A stretch of 64,000 nt of DNA from Piscinibacter sp. HJYY11 (lineage in GTDB: Bacteria; Pseudomonadota; Gammaproteobacteria; Burkholderiales; Burkholderiaceae_C). Shown here piece by piece: positions 17,807-26,401 of the stretch. Location of the stretch: contig NZ_JAERQZ010000001.1 of NCBI RefSeq assembly GCF_016735515.1, forward strand, positions 1,674,001 through 1,738,000, in the 5' to 3' direction. Numbering within the stretch: position 1 is the first letter of the stretch; every line of letters starts with the position of its first letter. A model generated the notes under the pieces. The model was not told the DNA's origin, ran no database searches, and saw only the letters and a list, made by a program, of their open reading frames with translations. The translations under genes were made by a program, and so were the position numbers.

Positions 17807-19504
17807 TCAGTTGACGCAGGTGCGGTTCTTTCCCGTGCGCTTGGCTTCGTACAGCGCTTCGTCGGCGCGCTCCAGCGCCACCTCGATCCGCTCCCCCTGC
17901 CGGTAGGCGGTCACGCCCGCGGAGAAGGTGACGAAGATGCGCTTGTCTTCGTGCATGAAGAGCCCGCCCGAGAGCGAGCGCTGCAGGCGCGTCAGGATCT
18001 GTTCGCCTTCGGCGACCGGCGTGTTGGGCAGCAGCACGACGAATTCCTCGCCGCCGTAGCGCGCCACCATGTCGGTGGGCCGCAGGGTCTTGCTCACCAC
18101 GTCGGCCAGCGACTTGAGCGCCACGTCGCCGGCGTTGTGGCCGAGCTCGTCGTTGAGCTTCTTGAAGTTGTCGATGTCGAGCAGGCCGATCGAGAGCGTG
18201 GAGCCATCGCGCGCCTGGCGCGCCCGCTCGGCCTCGAAGGCCTGCAGCAGCCCGCGGCGGTTGGCGATCTTGGTGAGCTGGTCGGTGGACACCTCTTCCG
18301 ACAGGCGGCGCAGCTCGGTCTCGAGCTCGACCACACGCTCCGACAGATCGGTCGCGCGTTCGTGCTCGTATTGCAGCTTGCCCTGCGCCACCTTCACGAG
18401 CGACTGCACGGTGCGGCTCTCTTCCACCATCTCGCGCACCACGCCCGCCAGGCTCTCCAGCGAATCGGCCTTCTCGATCACGTCGGCATAACGGCCGATG
18501 TTCTCGTGGAAGCGGCCGGTCTGCGAGCCCAGCTCGCCCAGCTCGGCCAGCATGCGGGTGATGAGCTGCTTGAGCTGGTCTTGCGCCTTCTCGCGCTCCA
18601 CACGCAGCTGGCGCTGGTGCTCGCGCGTGTGGTGCAGTAGCTCGCTCACCGACTTCACGCTGCGCGAGGTCAGGCCCTGGCCGATCTCGTCGCGCATGGC
18701 CTCGCTCTGGCCCTTGGCCCAGCTCTGGTCTTCGGCCAGCTCGACGAGGCTTGCCGTCAGCTCGCCGCACAGCGTGCCGAGCTGTTCGATGAGGTGCTGC
18801 CGGTGGGCGAGCGCGCGGGTGGCGCGCTTGCAGAGCTGGTCGAGCTCGTCGCTCTGCCCGACGGTCGGGCCGCGCTCGCGGATGCGTTGCACGAGGCCGG
18901 CGAGTTCTGCCGAAAGCTCGGCGCTCGGCGCCGGAGGGGTCGGCAAAGCCTGCCGCAGCGTGCCGCTCAGCGACTGCATCACCTCGTGCCAGACCGGCGT
19001 GCTGTCGGCCGCCGTGGGCGGGGCGCCGCCCGGCAGATCCATCAGCGGCGCGGGCTGCGTGGGGTCGGCCCACGGTTGCTCGACTTCCATGGCGGCAGCC
19101 TCGGGGTCGACGGCGCCGTCGATGGTGTCGCTCTCCCAGCCGTTGAGCAGCTGGTTCAGGCGCTGCTGCAGGCGGTTCACGTCGCTGCGCGAGCTGGAGA
19201 GCACACGCTGCAGGCTGTCTTTCTTGCGGGCGGTCGTCCATTGGCGGCCGCCGCGCTGCACACCGCGGACCACGCGCTCGATCAGCTTGGCGAGCGCCTC
19301 GGCCTGCGCAGCCGACTCTTCCTTCTCGCCTACGGCGCCAGCAGCCGCCTGGGTGACGGGCGGTGCGGTCCCGGCTTCCTGGTGGTAGGCCCGTGCGTAG
19401 TTTTCGGGCGTGGGCTCCTGCTTGTCCATCACCAGCCGGCGCAAGGCGGCTTTGGCGAGTGCAGCCGGCACAGCCTCGGCGCGCGGCGGATTGGTCATGT
19501 CCAT
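17807..19504 (-). CDS. Diguanylate cyclase with long N-terminal helical region
   Basis: The 565-residue soluble protein has about 390 mainly helical residues, including coiled-coil stretches (EREKAQDQLKQLITRMLAELGEL; ERATDLSERVVELETELRRLS), then a GGDEF domain starting DQLTKIANRRGL with the active site YGGEEFVVLLP. The residues before it read RPTDMVARYGGEEF, an RxxD inhibitory site. The N-terminal DKQEPTPENYARAYHQ segment recurs in such cyclases and may be a sensor. The start is ATG 19504; ATG 19498 is nearly equivalent. Nineteen bases separate it from the REC-GGDEF-EAL gene upstream, so one operon with the hybrid kinase is likely. Confidence 0.9.
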   Translation of the reverse strand: MDMTNPPRAEAVPAALAKAALRRLVMDKQEPTPENYARAYHQEAGTAPPVTQAAAGAVGEKEESAAQAEALAKLIERVVRGVQRGGRQWTTARKKDSLQRVLSSSRSDVNRLQQRLNQLLNGWESDTIDGAVDPEAAAMEVEQPWADPTQPAPLMDLPGGAPPTAADSTPVWHEVMQSLSGTLRQALPTPPAPSAELSAELAGLVQRIRERGPTVGQSDELDQLCKRATRALAHRQHLIEQLGTLCGELTASLVELAEDQSWAKGQSEAMRDEIGQGLTSRSVKSVSELLHHTREHQRQLRVEREKAQDQLKQLITRMLAELGELGSQTGRFHENIGRYADVIEKADSLESLAGVVREMVEESRTVQSLVKVAQGKLQYEHERATDLSERVVELETELRRLSEEVSTDQLTKIANRRGLLQAFEAERARQARDGSTLSIGLLDIDNFKKLNDELGHNAGDVALKSLADVVSKTLRPTDMVARYGGEEFVVLLPNTPVAEGEQILTRLQRSLSGGLFMHEDKRIFVTFSAGVTAYRQGERIEVALERADEALYEAKRTGKNRTCVN

Positions 19505-19523
19505 GAAACGGAAGAAAAGACGA

Positions 19524-21797
19524 TCAGACGCCGCCCTGCGGGGTGCCGAAGCGCGACCGCGCCTCGATCGCGGCCCGCAGCGACTCGGCCGCGGTGGACT
19601 CGTCGGCGTTGACGATCCACGGCGCCTTGCGCGGCAGCACGGTCTGCTCGAGCCACTGCTCTAGCACGTCGGGCGGCTGCGCCTTGCTGAAGAGGAAGCC
19701 CTGCATCACCACGCAGCCGAGGCGGTGCAGCACTTCCATCTGGCGCATGTTTTCCACGCCCTCGGCGATCACCCGCAGGCCGAGCGAGCGGGCGAGCGCA
19801 ATGATGGCGGTGACGACGGCCGAGCTCTGGGGTGTCATGCCGAGGTCGCGCACGAAGGAACGGTCGATCTTCAGCTCGCTGATCGGCAGCGAGGTGAGAT
19901 AAGCGAGCGAGGAATAGCCGGTGCCGAAGTCGTCGATCGAGATCTCGACGCCGATCTCGTTGAGCCGGTGCAGCGAGGGGATCACGTTCTGCAGGTCCTT
20001 CATCAGGCCCGTTTCGGTGATCTCGAGTTCGATCGCGTGGTGTGGCACGCCGTAGCTGGTGACGGCCTGGTGGATGTGCTCGACCAGGTCGGTGCGCTCG
20101 AACAGGCGGTTGGGCAGGTTGACCGCGATCGAGTCGGCAAACCCGAAGCTGTCTTGCCACAGCCGCGCCTGGCGTGCTGCTTCGCGGATCGCCCATTCGC
20201 TGAGCGGAATGATCAGGCCGGTCTCTTCGGCCAGCGGGATGAAGTCGCCCGGGGGCACCAGCATGCTGCCGCGCTGCCAGCGCATCAGCGCTTCCACGCC
20301 CACCATCTTGGCGCCACGCACGTCGACCTTGGGCTGGTAGTGCAGCACGAGCTCGTTGCGCTCGATGGCCTTGTGCAAGGCGGATTCGAGCTCCAGCTTC
20401 TCGCGGCCCTTGCCGGCCAGCGCCGGCCGGTACAAGAGCGCGGCATTGCGGCCCTGCGCCTTGACCGAGTACATGGCCACGTCGGAGTTGCGCATCAGGT
20501 CGGCGACCGTCGCGCCATCGCGCGGGAACATGGCAATGCCCACCGAGGCGGTGACGAAACATTCCTGCCCGCCCACGAAGATCGGCTCGCGCATCACATC
20601 GAGGATGCGGTCGGCCACGCGCTCGGCGTCGCCCTCGTCCGACACCTCGGGCAACAGCGCCACGAACTCGTCGCCGCCCAGGCGGCCCACGGCTTCGAGC
20701 GAGCGGTGCGAGCGCGAGCCCATCGACTCGACCGAGGTTTCCATCACCTGGTCGGAGTGGCGCACGCACGAGCGCAGCCGGCGCGACACCTCCATCAGCA
20801 GCTCGTCGCCGGCGCCGTGGCCCAGCGTGTCGTTGATGACCTTGAAGCGGTCGAGGTCGATCAGCAGCAAGGCCACCGGGTGGTTGAGGCGGCGGGCGTG
20901 CTCCAGCGCACGTTCGGCGCGCCAGATCAGCTGGCGGCGGTTGGGCAGGCCGGTGAGCGCATCGAAGTTCGCCAGGTGGCGGATCTTGTCTTCGGCCATG
21001 CGCCGGTCGGTCACGTCCTGCACGATGCCGGTGTAGCCCGACAGGTTGCCGTGCTCGTTGAATTCGGGCTCGGCCTCGACGTGGATGATGCGCTGCTGCC
21101 GCCCGTCGGGCAGCACCACCGGCAGGTCGGTGGCCAGCACCGAGCTGTGGCGGAAGACGTCGTGCAGCACGAGCATGAAGCCTTCGCGGTTTTCCTGCGG
21201 GATCATGCGCAGCAGGCTGCGCATCGACACGTGGTCCCCCGGCCCCATGCCGAAGACGCGCAGGCCCTCGACCGAGAACACCGGGCTGCCGGTGCCCACG
21301 CGCCAGTCGAAACTGCCCATGCGGGCCAGGTCTTGCGCGCGGGCCAGCTTGGCCTTGCTGCGCTCGAGCTCCAGGCGCGTGCGCGAGGAGCGCAGCAGGT
21401 AACGCAGCCGGCCGGCGAGCAGGCTCCACTGGGTGGACTTGACGAAGAAGTCGGTGGCGCCGGCTTCATACGCGCGGGTGATGGAAGCGTCGTCGTCCAG
21501 GCCGGTGAGCATCAGCACCGGCAGCGACTCGAAGCCCGGCAGGTGGCGCAACTCGGCACAGGTCTGGAAGCCGTCGAGCCCGGGCATCAGGGCATCGAGC
21601 ACCACGACGTCGGGCAGCCAGTCGGCCAGCAGCTGGATGGCGCGCTCGCCGCTCGTGGCCTCGGTGATGGAAAAGCCCCGCTCGCGCAGGGCGATGGCGG
21701 TGAGCAGGAGATTGACTTCGTCGTCGTCAACCAGCAGCACCTTGGGCTGCACGAGCATGTCGTCGTCAGCCAGGGCAGAGCTGGGAAGGGTGGTCAT
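19524..21797 (-). CDS. Response regulator with REC, PAS, GGDEF and EAL domains
   Basis: The 757-residue bifunctional c-di-GMP protein has a REC domain (KVLLVDDDEVN..., phospho-acceptor Asp in VVVLDALMPGLDG), a PAS-like domain ending in YTGIVQDVTDRR, a GGDEF domain (FDALTGLPNRR...LGGDEFVALLP) and an EAL domain with the motifs EALMRW, EITET, DDFGTGYSS and EGVE intact. Phosphodiesterase activity is therefore likely and cyclase activity possible. About 18 residues are inserted between the RHSD inhibitory-site position and GGDEF. ATG 21797 lies five bases after the stop of the hybrid kinase, its probable phosphodonor. Confidence 0.93.
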   Translation of the reverse strand: MTTLPSSALADDDMLVQPKVLLVDDDEVNLLLTAIALRERGFSITEATSGERAIQLLADWLPDVVVLDALMPGLDGFQTCAELRHLPGFESLPVLMLTGLDDDASITRAYEAGATDFFVKSTQWSLLAGRLRYLLRSSRTRLELERSKAKLARAQDLARMGSFDWRVGTGSPVFSVEGLRVFGMGPGDHVSMRSLLRMIPQENREGFMLVLHDVFRHSSVLATDLPVVLPDGRQQRIIHVEAEPEFNEHGNLSGYTGIVQDVTDRRMAEDKIRHLANFDALTGLPNRRQLIWRAERALEHARRLNHPVALLLIDLDRFKVINDTLGHGAGDELLMEVSRRLRSCVRHSDQVMETSVESMGSRSHRSLEAVGRLGGDEFVALLPEVSDEGDAERVADRILDVMREPIFVGGQECFVTASVGIAMFPRDGATVADLMRNSDVAMYSVKAQGRNAALLYRPALAGKGREKLELESALHKAIERNELVLHYQPKVDVRGAKMVGVEALMRWQRGSMLVPPGDFIPLAEETGLIIPLSEWAIREAARQARLWQDSFGFADSIAVNLPNRLFERTDLVEHIHQAVTSYGVPHHAIELEITETGLMKDLQNVIPSLHRLNEIGVEISIDDFGTGYSSLAYLTSLPISELKIDRSFVRDLGMTPQSSAVVTAIIALARSLGLRVIAEGVENMRQMEVLHRLGCVVMQGFLFSKAQPPDVLEQWLEQTVLPRKAPWIVNADESTAAESLRAAIEARSRFGTPQGGV

Positions 21798-21802
21798 GGG
21801 GG

Positions 21803-24466
21803 TCAGGCACCCAGCACACGTTTGAGCGCGACACGCACGATCTCGACCTCGGACTGCAGCTGCGCGATGCGCTCGGCCATGCCGTCGGATTGTTCGTTGC
21901 GGGCCCGCGCTTCGAGGTCCGCGCACATTCTGGAAAGCTTCATCGCGCCGATGCTAGCGGACGACGACTTCAGGGTGTGGGCCACGTGCCGGATACCCCC
22001 GAGTTCGAGACTGTTGAGCGCGTCTTCGAGCTGCGGCATCAGTCGGCCGACCGAGCTGTCGAAGGCGCTGACCACACGCTCCATCAGGTGGTTTTCGCCG
22101 TTCGGGTCGAGCTCTCGCAGGCGCTCCAGGGCCTGGGCATCGAGCACGCCGCCGTCGTTGGCCGCTGTGCTGGAAGGGGCTGCCGGGGCCGGCATGCCAC
22201 CGTCGCTGGATCCAGCAGGTGCCGCGGGGCGCAGGTGTCGAGTCAGCATGGCAAGCAGTTGGCTCTGGCGAAAGGGTTTGGACAGGTAGTCATCGAAGCC
22301 AAGGCCCAGGAAGCGCTCTTCGTCGCCGCCCAAGGCATTGGCCGTGACCGCAATGATCGGAGTATCCGCTGATGTGAGGAAATTGAATCGCCCGGCCGTC
22401 CCGCGCCGGAACCAGTTGAGCGCCTCCACGCCGTCCATGCCCGGCATCTGGATGTCCATCAGCACCAGGTCGAACTGCTTTTCGCACATGGCGCGCAGCC
22501 CGGCCAACGCGCCGGAGCTGAGTTGCACCCGACACCCGAGCGACCGCAGCATCTGCCCGATCACTTCCTGGTTCACCACATTGTCTTCCACGACAAGGAT
22601 GTGTGCGGAAAGACGCGGCGTCAATCGTTCCGTCTCTGAAATCGAGGCAGAAATCCCCAGAATGGCCTGCCGAAGCTCGGCTTTGCGCACGGGCTTCGGC
22701 ACGAATCGGTGAAAACCCGCCTGGTGGGCAGCCCGCACATCGTCGGGGGTAGACACCGACGACAGCATGACCATCTTCATGCCGGGGTGAAGGCCCGAGG
22801 CCTGCAGCGCCAGCGCCATGCCCATGCCGTCGAGGCGCGGCATCTGCATGTCGACCAGGGCCAGGTCGAAATGCGGGTCGACCCCCGTCTTGCCCTGCAG
22901 GATGTCGAGGCCGTGGCGGCCGTCTTGGGCCAGCACCACCTCCATGCCCCAGGCGGTGAGCATGTTGTCGAGCACGATGCGGTTGGTCTCGTTGTCCTCG
23001 ACGACGAGGATGCGCATGCGCGGCATGGTCATCAGGTCGTGGCCGAGCGCCGCAGCCTCCGCTTCCACCAGCGGCAGCGGCAGCACGAAGGTGAAGTGCG
23101 AGCCCACGCCCGGCTGGCTGCGCACCTCGATCTCGCCGCCCATCAGCTCGACGAGCTGGCGCGAGATCGACAGCCCCAGCCCCGTGCCGCCATAGCGGCG
23201 CGCCATGCCCACGCTGCCCTGCGTGAACGAGCTGAAGAGCTTGGGGATGGCCTCGGCCTCGATGCCGATGCCGGTGTCGTGCACGCCGAAGAAAAGCCGG
23301 CCCGGCGGCTGTCCGGGCGCGATGCCCAGCGTGACCACCACTTCGCCGTGCTCGGTGAACTTGATGGCGTTGGCCACCAGGTTGGTGAGGATCTGGCGCA
23401 GGCGCAGCGGGTCGCCCTTCACCACCTGCGGCAGGCCGGGCTCCTCGCGGAAGCTGAGCTCCAGGCCCTTTTCGTGCGCACGCGGCGCCAGCAGCTCCAG
23501 GGTGTCCTCGATCACGCCGCGCAGCGAGAAGTCGATTTCCGCGAGCTCCAGCTTGCCCGCCTCGATCTTCGAGAAGTCGAGGATGTCGTTGATGATCTCC
23601 AGGAGCGACTCGCCCGAGCGGTAGACCGACTGCACGAAGCGGCGCTGCTTGTCCGACAGGTTCGTGCCCAGCAGCAGCTCGGTCATGCCGAGGATGCCGT
23701 TCATCGGCGTGCGGATCTCGTGGCTCATGCTGGCCAGGAACTGGCTCTTGGCCTGGCTCGCATGCTCGGCCGCCTCGCGCGCGCGCTGCAGCTCGGCCTC
23801 GGCCTCGCGCTGGCTCGTGACGTCGCGCGCCAGGGCGATCAGGAGCGTGGGTTGCCCCGAGGCATCGCGCAGCGCGAAGTAGCGCGCCCCGACCACCCGG
23901 CGGCCCTCGCCTTCCCGGCCCTTGCCGTGCAGCACGAAGGAATGCTCGACCGCGCCCTGGCGGCCGAGCGCCTCGGCCATCGCCGGCTCGGCCAGCGCGG
24001 CCACGCGGCGGCCGAGCGCCTGCTTCAGGGTCTTGCCGACCACGTCGCCGCGTCGCACGCCGAATTCACGCTCGGCGTGGGCGTTGATGTTCAGCACGCG
24101 GCGGTCGGCATCGACGCTGAAGACGTACAGGCTGGCCGGCAGGTTCTCGACCAGGGTGTGAAAGTATTCACGGCCGTGCTCGATGTCCGGGAAGCTGGTG
24201 GTGGGCGCAAAGGTGCTGTCCCCGACCGGCCCATCCACCCCGCCGTCGGCAGAGCCCAGGTGCTGGACACGCGGCAGCAGCATGGCCGCGCCCAGCAACG
24301 CCACCGAAAACAGCGCGAACCAGCGCGCGAGCTCAGCCGTGCCGGCGAGCGAGACCGCGGCGGCAAATGCTGCCAGGCCCAGCAGCAACCAACGAGCATT
24401 CAGCGGAGGCATGGTGAGAGCGGGGAGACGTCGAGGCCTTTTCAGGGATTGACGTGTTTTCGGCAT
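21803..24466 (-). CDS. Hybrid sensor histidine kinase with two REC domains and Hpt (BarA-like layout)
   Basis: The 887-residue inner-membrane protein has two helices (about 26-43 and 48-65), a PAS domain (about 100-215), HisKA with His249 in [12 protein letters not shown], and HATPase ([20 protein letters not shown]-like [13 protein letters not shown]). REC1 ([12 protein letters not shown], Asp in LALVDMQMP), REC2 ([11 protein letters not shown], Asp in [13 protein letters not shown]) and a C-terminal Hpt domain ([12 protein letters not shown]) follow. The Hpt can pass phosphate to a separate regulator; the REC-PAS-GGDEF-EAL protein encoded immediately downstream is the obvious candidate. It starts at ATG 24466; ATG 24412 is an alternative. 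Confidence 0.93.
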   Translation of the reverse strand: MPKTRQSLKRPRRLPALTMPPLNARWLLLGLAAFAAAVSLAGTAELARWFALFSVALLGAAMLLPRVQHLGSADGGVDGPVGDSTFAPTTSFPDIEHGREYFHTLVENLPASLYVFSVDADRRVLNINAHAEREFGVRRGDVVGKTLKQALGRRVAALAEPAMAEALGRQGAVEHSFVLHGKGREGEGRRVVGARYFALRDASGQPTLLIALARDVTSQREAEAELQRAREAAEHASQAKSQFLASMSHEIRTPMNGILGMTELLLGTNLSDKQRRFVQSVYRSGESLLEIINDILDFSKIEAGKLELAEIDFSLRGVIEDTLELLAPRAHEKGLELSFREEPGLPQVVKGDPLRLRQILTNLVANAIKFTEHGEVVVTLGIAPGQPPGRLFFGVHDTGIGIEAEAIPKLFSSFTQGSVGMARRYGGTGLGLSISRQLVELMGGEIEVRSQPGVGSHFTFVLPLPLVEAEAAALGHDLMTMPRMRILVVEDNETNRIVLDNMLTAWGMEVVLAQDGRHGLDILQGKTGVDPHFDLALVDMQMPRLDGMGMALALQASGLHPGMKMVMLSSVSTPDDVRAAHQAGFHRFVPKPVRKAELRQAILGISASISETERLTPRLSAHILVVEDNVVNQEVIGQMLRSLGCRVQLSSGALAGLRAMCEKQFDLVLMDIQMPGMDGVEALNWFRRGTAGRFNFLTSADTPIIAVTANALGGDEERFLGLGFDDYLSKPFRQSQLLAMLTRHLRPAAPAGSSDGGMPAPAAPSSTAANDGGVLDAQALERLRELDPNGENHLMERVVSAFDSSVGRLMPQLEDALNSLELGGIRHVAHTLKSSSASIGAMKLSRMCADLEARARNEQSDGMAERIAQLQSEVEIVRVALKRVLGA

Positions 24467-24546
24467 CCCGTGAGGCGACTTGAACGCACGGCCAACTCGT
24501 GTTCACACGGAGCCCCGCGGCTAGGTCAGTCCTTACAATCTTTGCG

Positions 24547-25692
24547 ATGACGTCCGTGCTGCTCGCCGTGTTGGCACTCCTGGCCCTGGTGGCCGCAGCC
24601 GCCGCCATGGTCTGGGCCCTCCGGGGCCAGCAGCGCCAGCGAGCGCTGGAGCGTGAACTCCAGGCCGCCCGCGCCCGTGAGCATGCGCTGCTGCAGTCGA
24701 TCGACCTGTGGCAGTGGCGCACCGACGCGCAGCACCGCGTGACGCTGCTGCGCCCGCCCGCTGCGGTCACTTCCGCCGAATGGCCCCCGGTCGACAACCG
24801 CCCTCTGCTGTGGGAGTTGTTCCAGTCGAACGAGGGGAGCCTCAGGCCACGGCTGCTCGCGCACGCCGCCTTCGATGGCGTGGCCGCCACGCTGGCCGGC
24901 CACCCTGGCCTCGTGCTTCGTGGGGCGCCGATCCTCGATGCCGACGGCCAGTACGCCGGCCATGTGGGCACCGCCAGCGAGCCCGCGCCGGCGGCAGCCC
25001 CCGCCGCACCCAGCGCACAAGACCTGCAGGACCAGGAGTCCTTCGGCTACACCGTCTCGCATGACCTGCGCGCGCCCATCCGCGTGGTCGAAGGCTTCAC
25101 CAAGATCCTGAAGGAAGACTACGGCCGTCTGCTCGACCGCATCGGCAACGACCACCTCGACCGCGTGCTCGGCGCCTCGGCCCGCATGAACAGCATGATC
25201 GACGCGCTGCTGGCGCTGTCGCAGCTGTCGACGCGGCCGCTCACGCGTCAGCCGGTGAACCTGTCGCAGCTCGTCGGCTACATCGTCGACGACCTGCGCC
25301 GGCAGTCACCCGAGCGCCAGGTGACGGTGACGGTCGAGCCGGGCCTGCAGGCGCAAGGCGATGCCACGCTGCTGCGCGTGGCACTCGAGAACCTGCTGGG
25401 CAACGCCTGGAAGTACACCGCCCGCTGCCGCGAGCCCCGCATTTGGGTCGAGCGCACCGAGCACGAAGGACACCCTGCGTTTGCGATACGCGACAACGGC
25501 GCCGGCTTCGACATGCGCTTTGCCGATCGCCTGTTCGGCGTGTTCCAGCGCCTGCACAGCGCGACGGACTTCCAGGGAACCGGTGTCGGGCTCGCGTCGG
25601 TGCGCCGCATCATGCGCCGCCACGGCGGCGACATCTGGGCCGAAGGTGAAGTCGACCGCGGGGCGCGGTTCGTGTTCTGGCTCGGGAACTAG
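24547..25692 (+). CDS. Sensor histidine kinase, phytochrome-like HisKA type
   Basis: The 381-residue protein has an N-terminal helix (LLAVLALLALVAAAAAMVWAL), a short PAS-like region, HisKA with His172 in FGYTVSHDLRAPIRV (the variant shared with phytochrome and NtrY-like kinases), and HATPase (LENLLGNAWKYT; DNGAGFD; GTGVGLASVRRI). No response regulator is fused; partners may be the ANTAR regulator (convergent) or another protein. No Shine-Dalgarno; TACAAT ends seven bases before ATG 24547, a possible near-leaderless promoter. Eighty bases separate it from the divergent hybrid kinase. Confidence 0.9.
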   Translation: MTSVLLAVLALLALVAAAAAMVWALRGQQRQRALERELQAARAREHALLQSIDLWQWRTDAQHRVTLLRPPAAVTSAEWPPVDNRPLLWELFQSNEGSLRPRLLAHAAFDGVAATLAGHPGLVLRGAPILDADGQYAGHVGTASEPAPAAAPAAPSAQDLQDQESFGYTVSHDLRAPIRVVEGFTKILKEDYGRLLDRIGNDHLDRVLGASARMNSMIDALLALSQLSTRPLTRQPVNLSQLVGYIVDDLRRQSPERQVTVTVEPGLQAQGDATLLRVALENLLGNAWKYTARCREPRIWVERTEHEGHPAFAIRDNGAGFDMRFADRLFGVFQRLHSATDFQGTGVGLASVRRIMRRHGGDIWAEGEVDRGARFVFWLGN

Positions 25693-25694
25693 GT

Positions 25695-26294
25695 TCAGCC
25701 CTCGGCGGGCTTCGACAGCAGCTCCACCGCGTCGAGCAGGCGCTCTGCCTGTATGTGCAGCGGCCGCGACTCGCTGGTGGCGAGCTTCTGCAGCCGCTCC
25801 AGCGCCGCCGTGCGCGACAGCGAATAGCGGTGCATCAGCACGCCCACGGCGATGGCCACGGGCTGCGACAGCGCCTCTTCGGCCTGCTGCTTTTGGCCCG
25901 CGTGCCCGTCGAGCGGCCGCTTGGTCAGCTGGCTGAACGCTGCTTCGACGGCCGGCACGATCTGGTGGATGTCGAGCGGCTTCACGAGGTAGGCCACGGC
26001 ACCGAGTGTCTTCACCTGGGCGACCGTCTGCTCGTCGGAGAAGGCCGAGAGAAACATGAACGGCACCTGGCAGTACTCGCGCAGGTAGGCGGCCACGTCG
26101 AAGCCGCTCTTGCCTTCCATGCGGATGTCGAGCAGCGCGAGGTCGGGCCGGTGCTCGCGCGCGAGGAGGATCGCATCGTCGCCGTTGTCGGCGTCGATGA
26201 TCTCGTAGCCGGCCGCTGCGAGGCCGTGGGTCAGCGTCGCCAGCACCAGCCGGTCGTCGTCGACCACGAGAATTTTTCCTTTTCGTTCTGCCAC
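25695..26294 (-). CDS. ANTAR-domain response regulator (AmiR/NasT type)
   Basis: About 199 residues from GTG 26294 (or 203 from TTG 26306). An N-terminal REC domain (KILVVDDDRLV, phospho-acceptor Asp in LALLDIRMEGKSG, conserved Lys in YLVKPLD) is joined to a C-terminal ANTAR RNA-binding domain (AIAVGVLMHRYSLSRTAALERLQKLA). ANTAR proteins bind paired hairpins in leader RNAs and prevent termination. The kinase gene just upstream on the same strand is of the HisKA_2/HWE class that usually phosphorylates such regulators. The stop lies two bases from the end of the convergent kinase gene. Targets are unknown. Confidence 0.92.
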   Translation of the reverse strand: MAERKGKILVVDDDRLVLATLTHGLAAAGYEIIDADNGDDAILLAREHRPDLALLDIRMEGKSGFDVAAYLREYCQVPFMFLSAFSDEQTVAQVKTLGAVAYLVKPLDIHQIVPAVEAAFSQLTKRPLDGHAGQKQQAEEALSQPVAIAVGVLMHRYSLSRTAALERLQKLATSESRPLHIQAERLLDAVELLSKPAEG

Positions 26295-26336
26295 GCCAGA
26301 CCCCAAGCGACTCGCGCCGATTGTGGCTGAAAGCCT

Positions 26337-26386
26337 TGCGCCGCGGGGCGCACGGTGTAAGCAGCTGAAGCGACGCGCGCCGCGTC
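26337..26386 (-). repeat. Two tandem GC-rich hairpins between the PAS kinase and ANTAR genes
   Basis: On the coding strand the first hairpin (26386-26372) is GACGCG-GCG-CGCGTC and the second (26352-26337) is TGCGCC-CCGC-GGCGCA, 19 bases apart. ANTAR proteins act on tandem hairpins, but these loops are not the usual six-base loops with A1 and G4, so this is only suggestive. No T-tract follows either. Confidence 0.35.
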
Positions 26387-26401
26387 AACGTGAGCAGGTG
26401 C

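Noticed and set aside
26337..26386. Tandem hairpins as a bona fide ANTAR target
   Set aside because: The loops are three and four bases and lack A1/G4; kept only as a low-confidence repeat.
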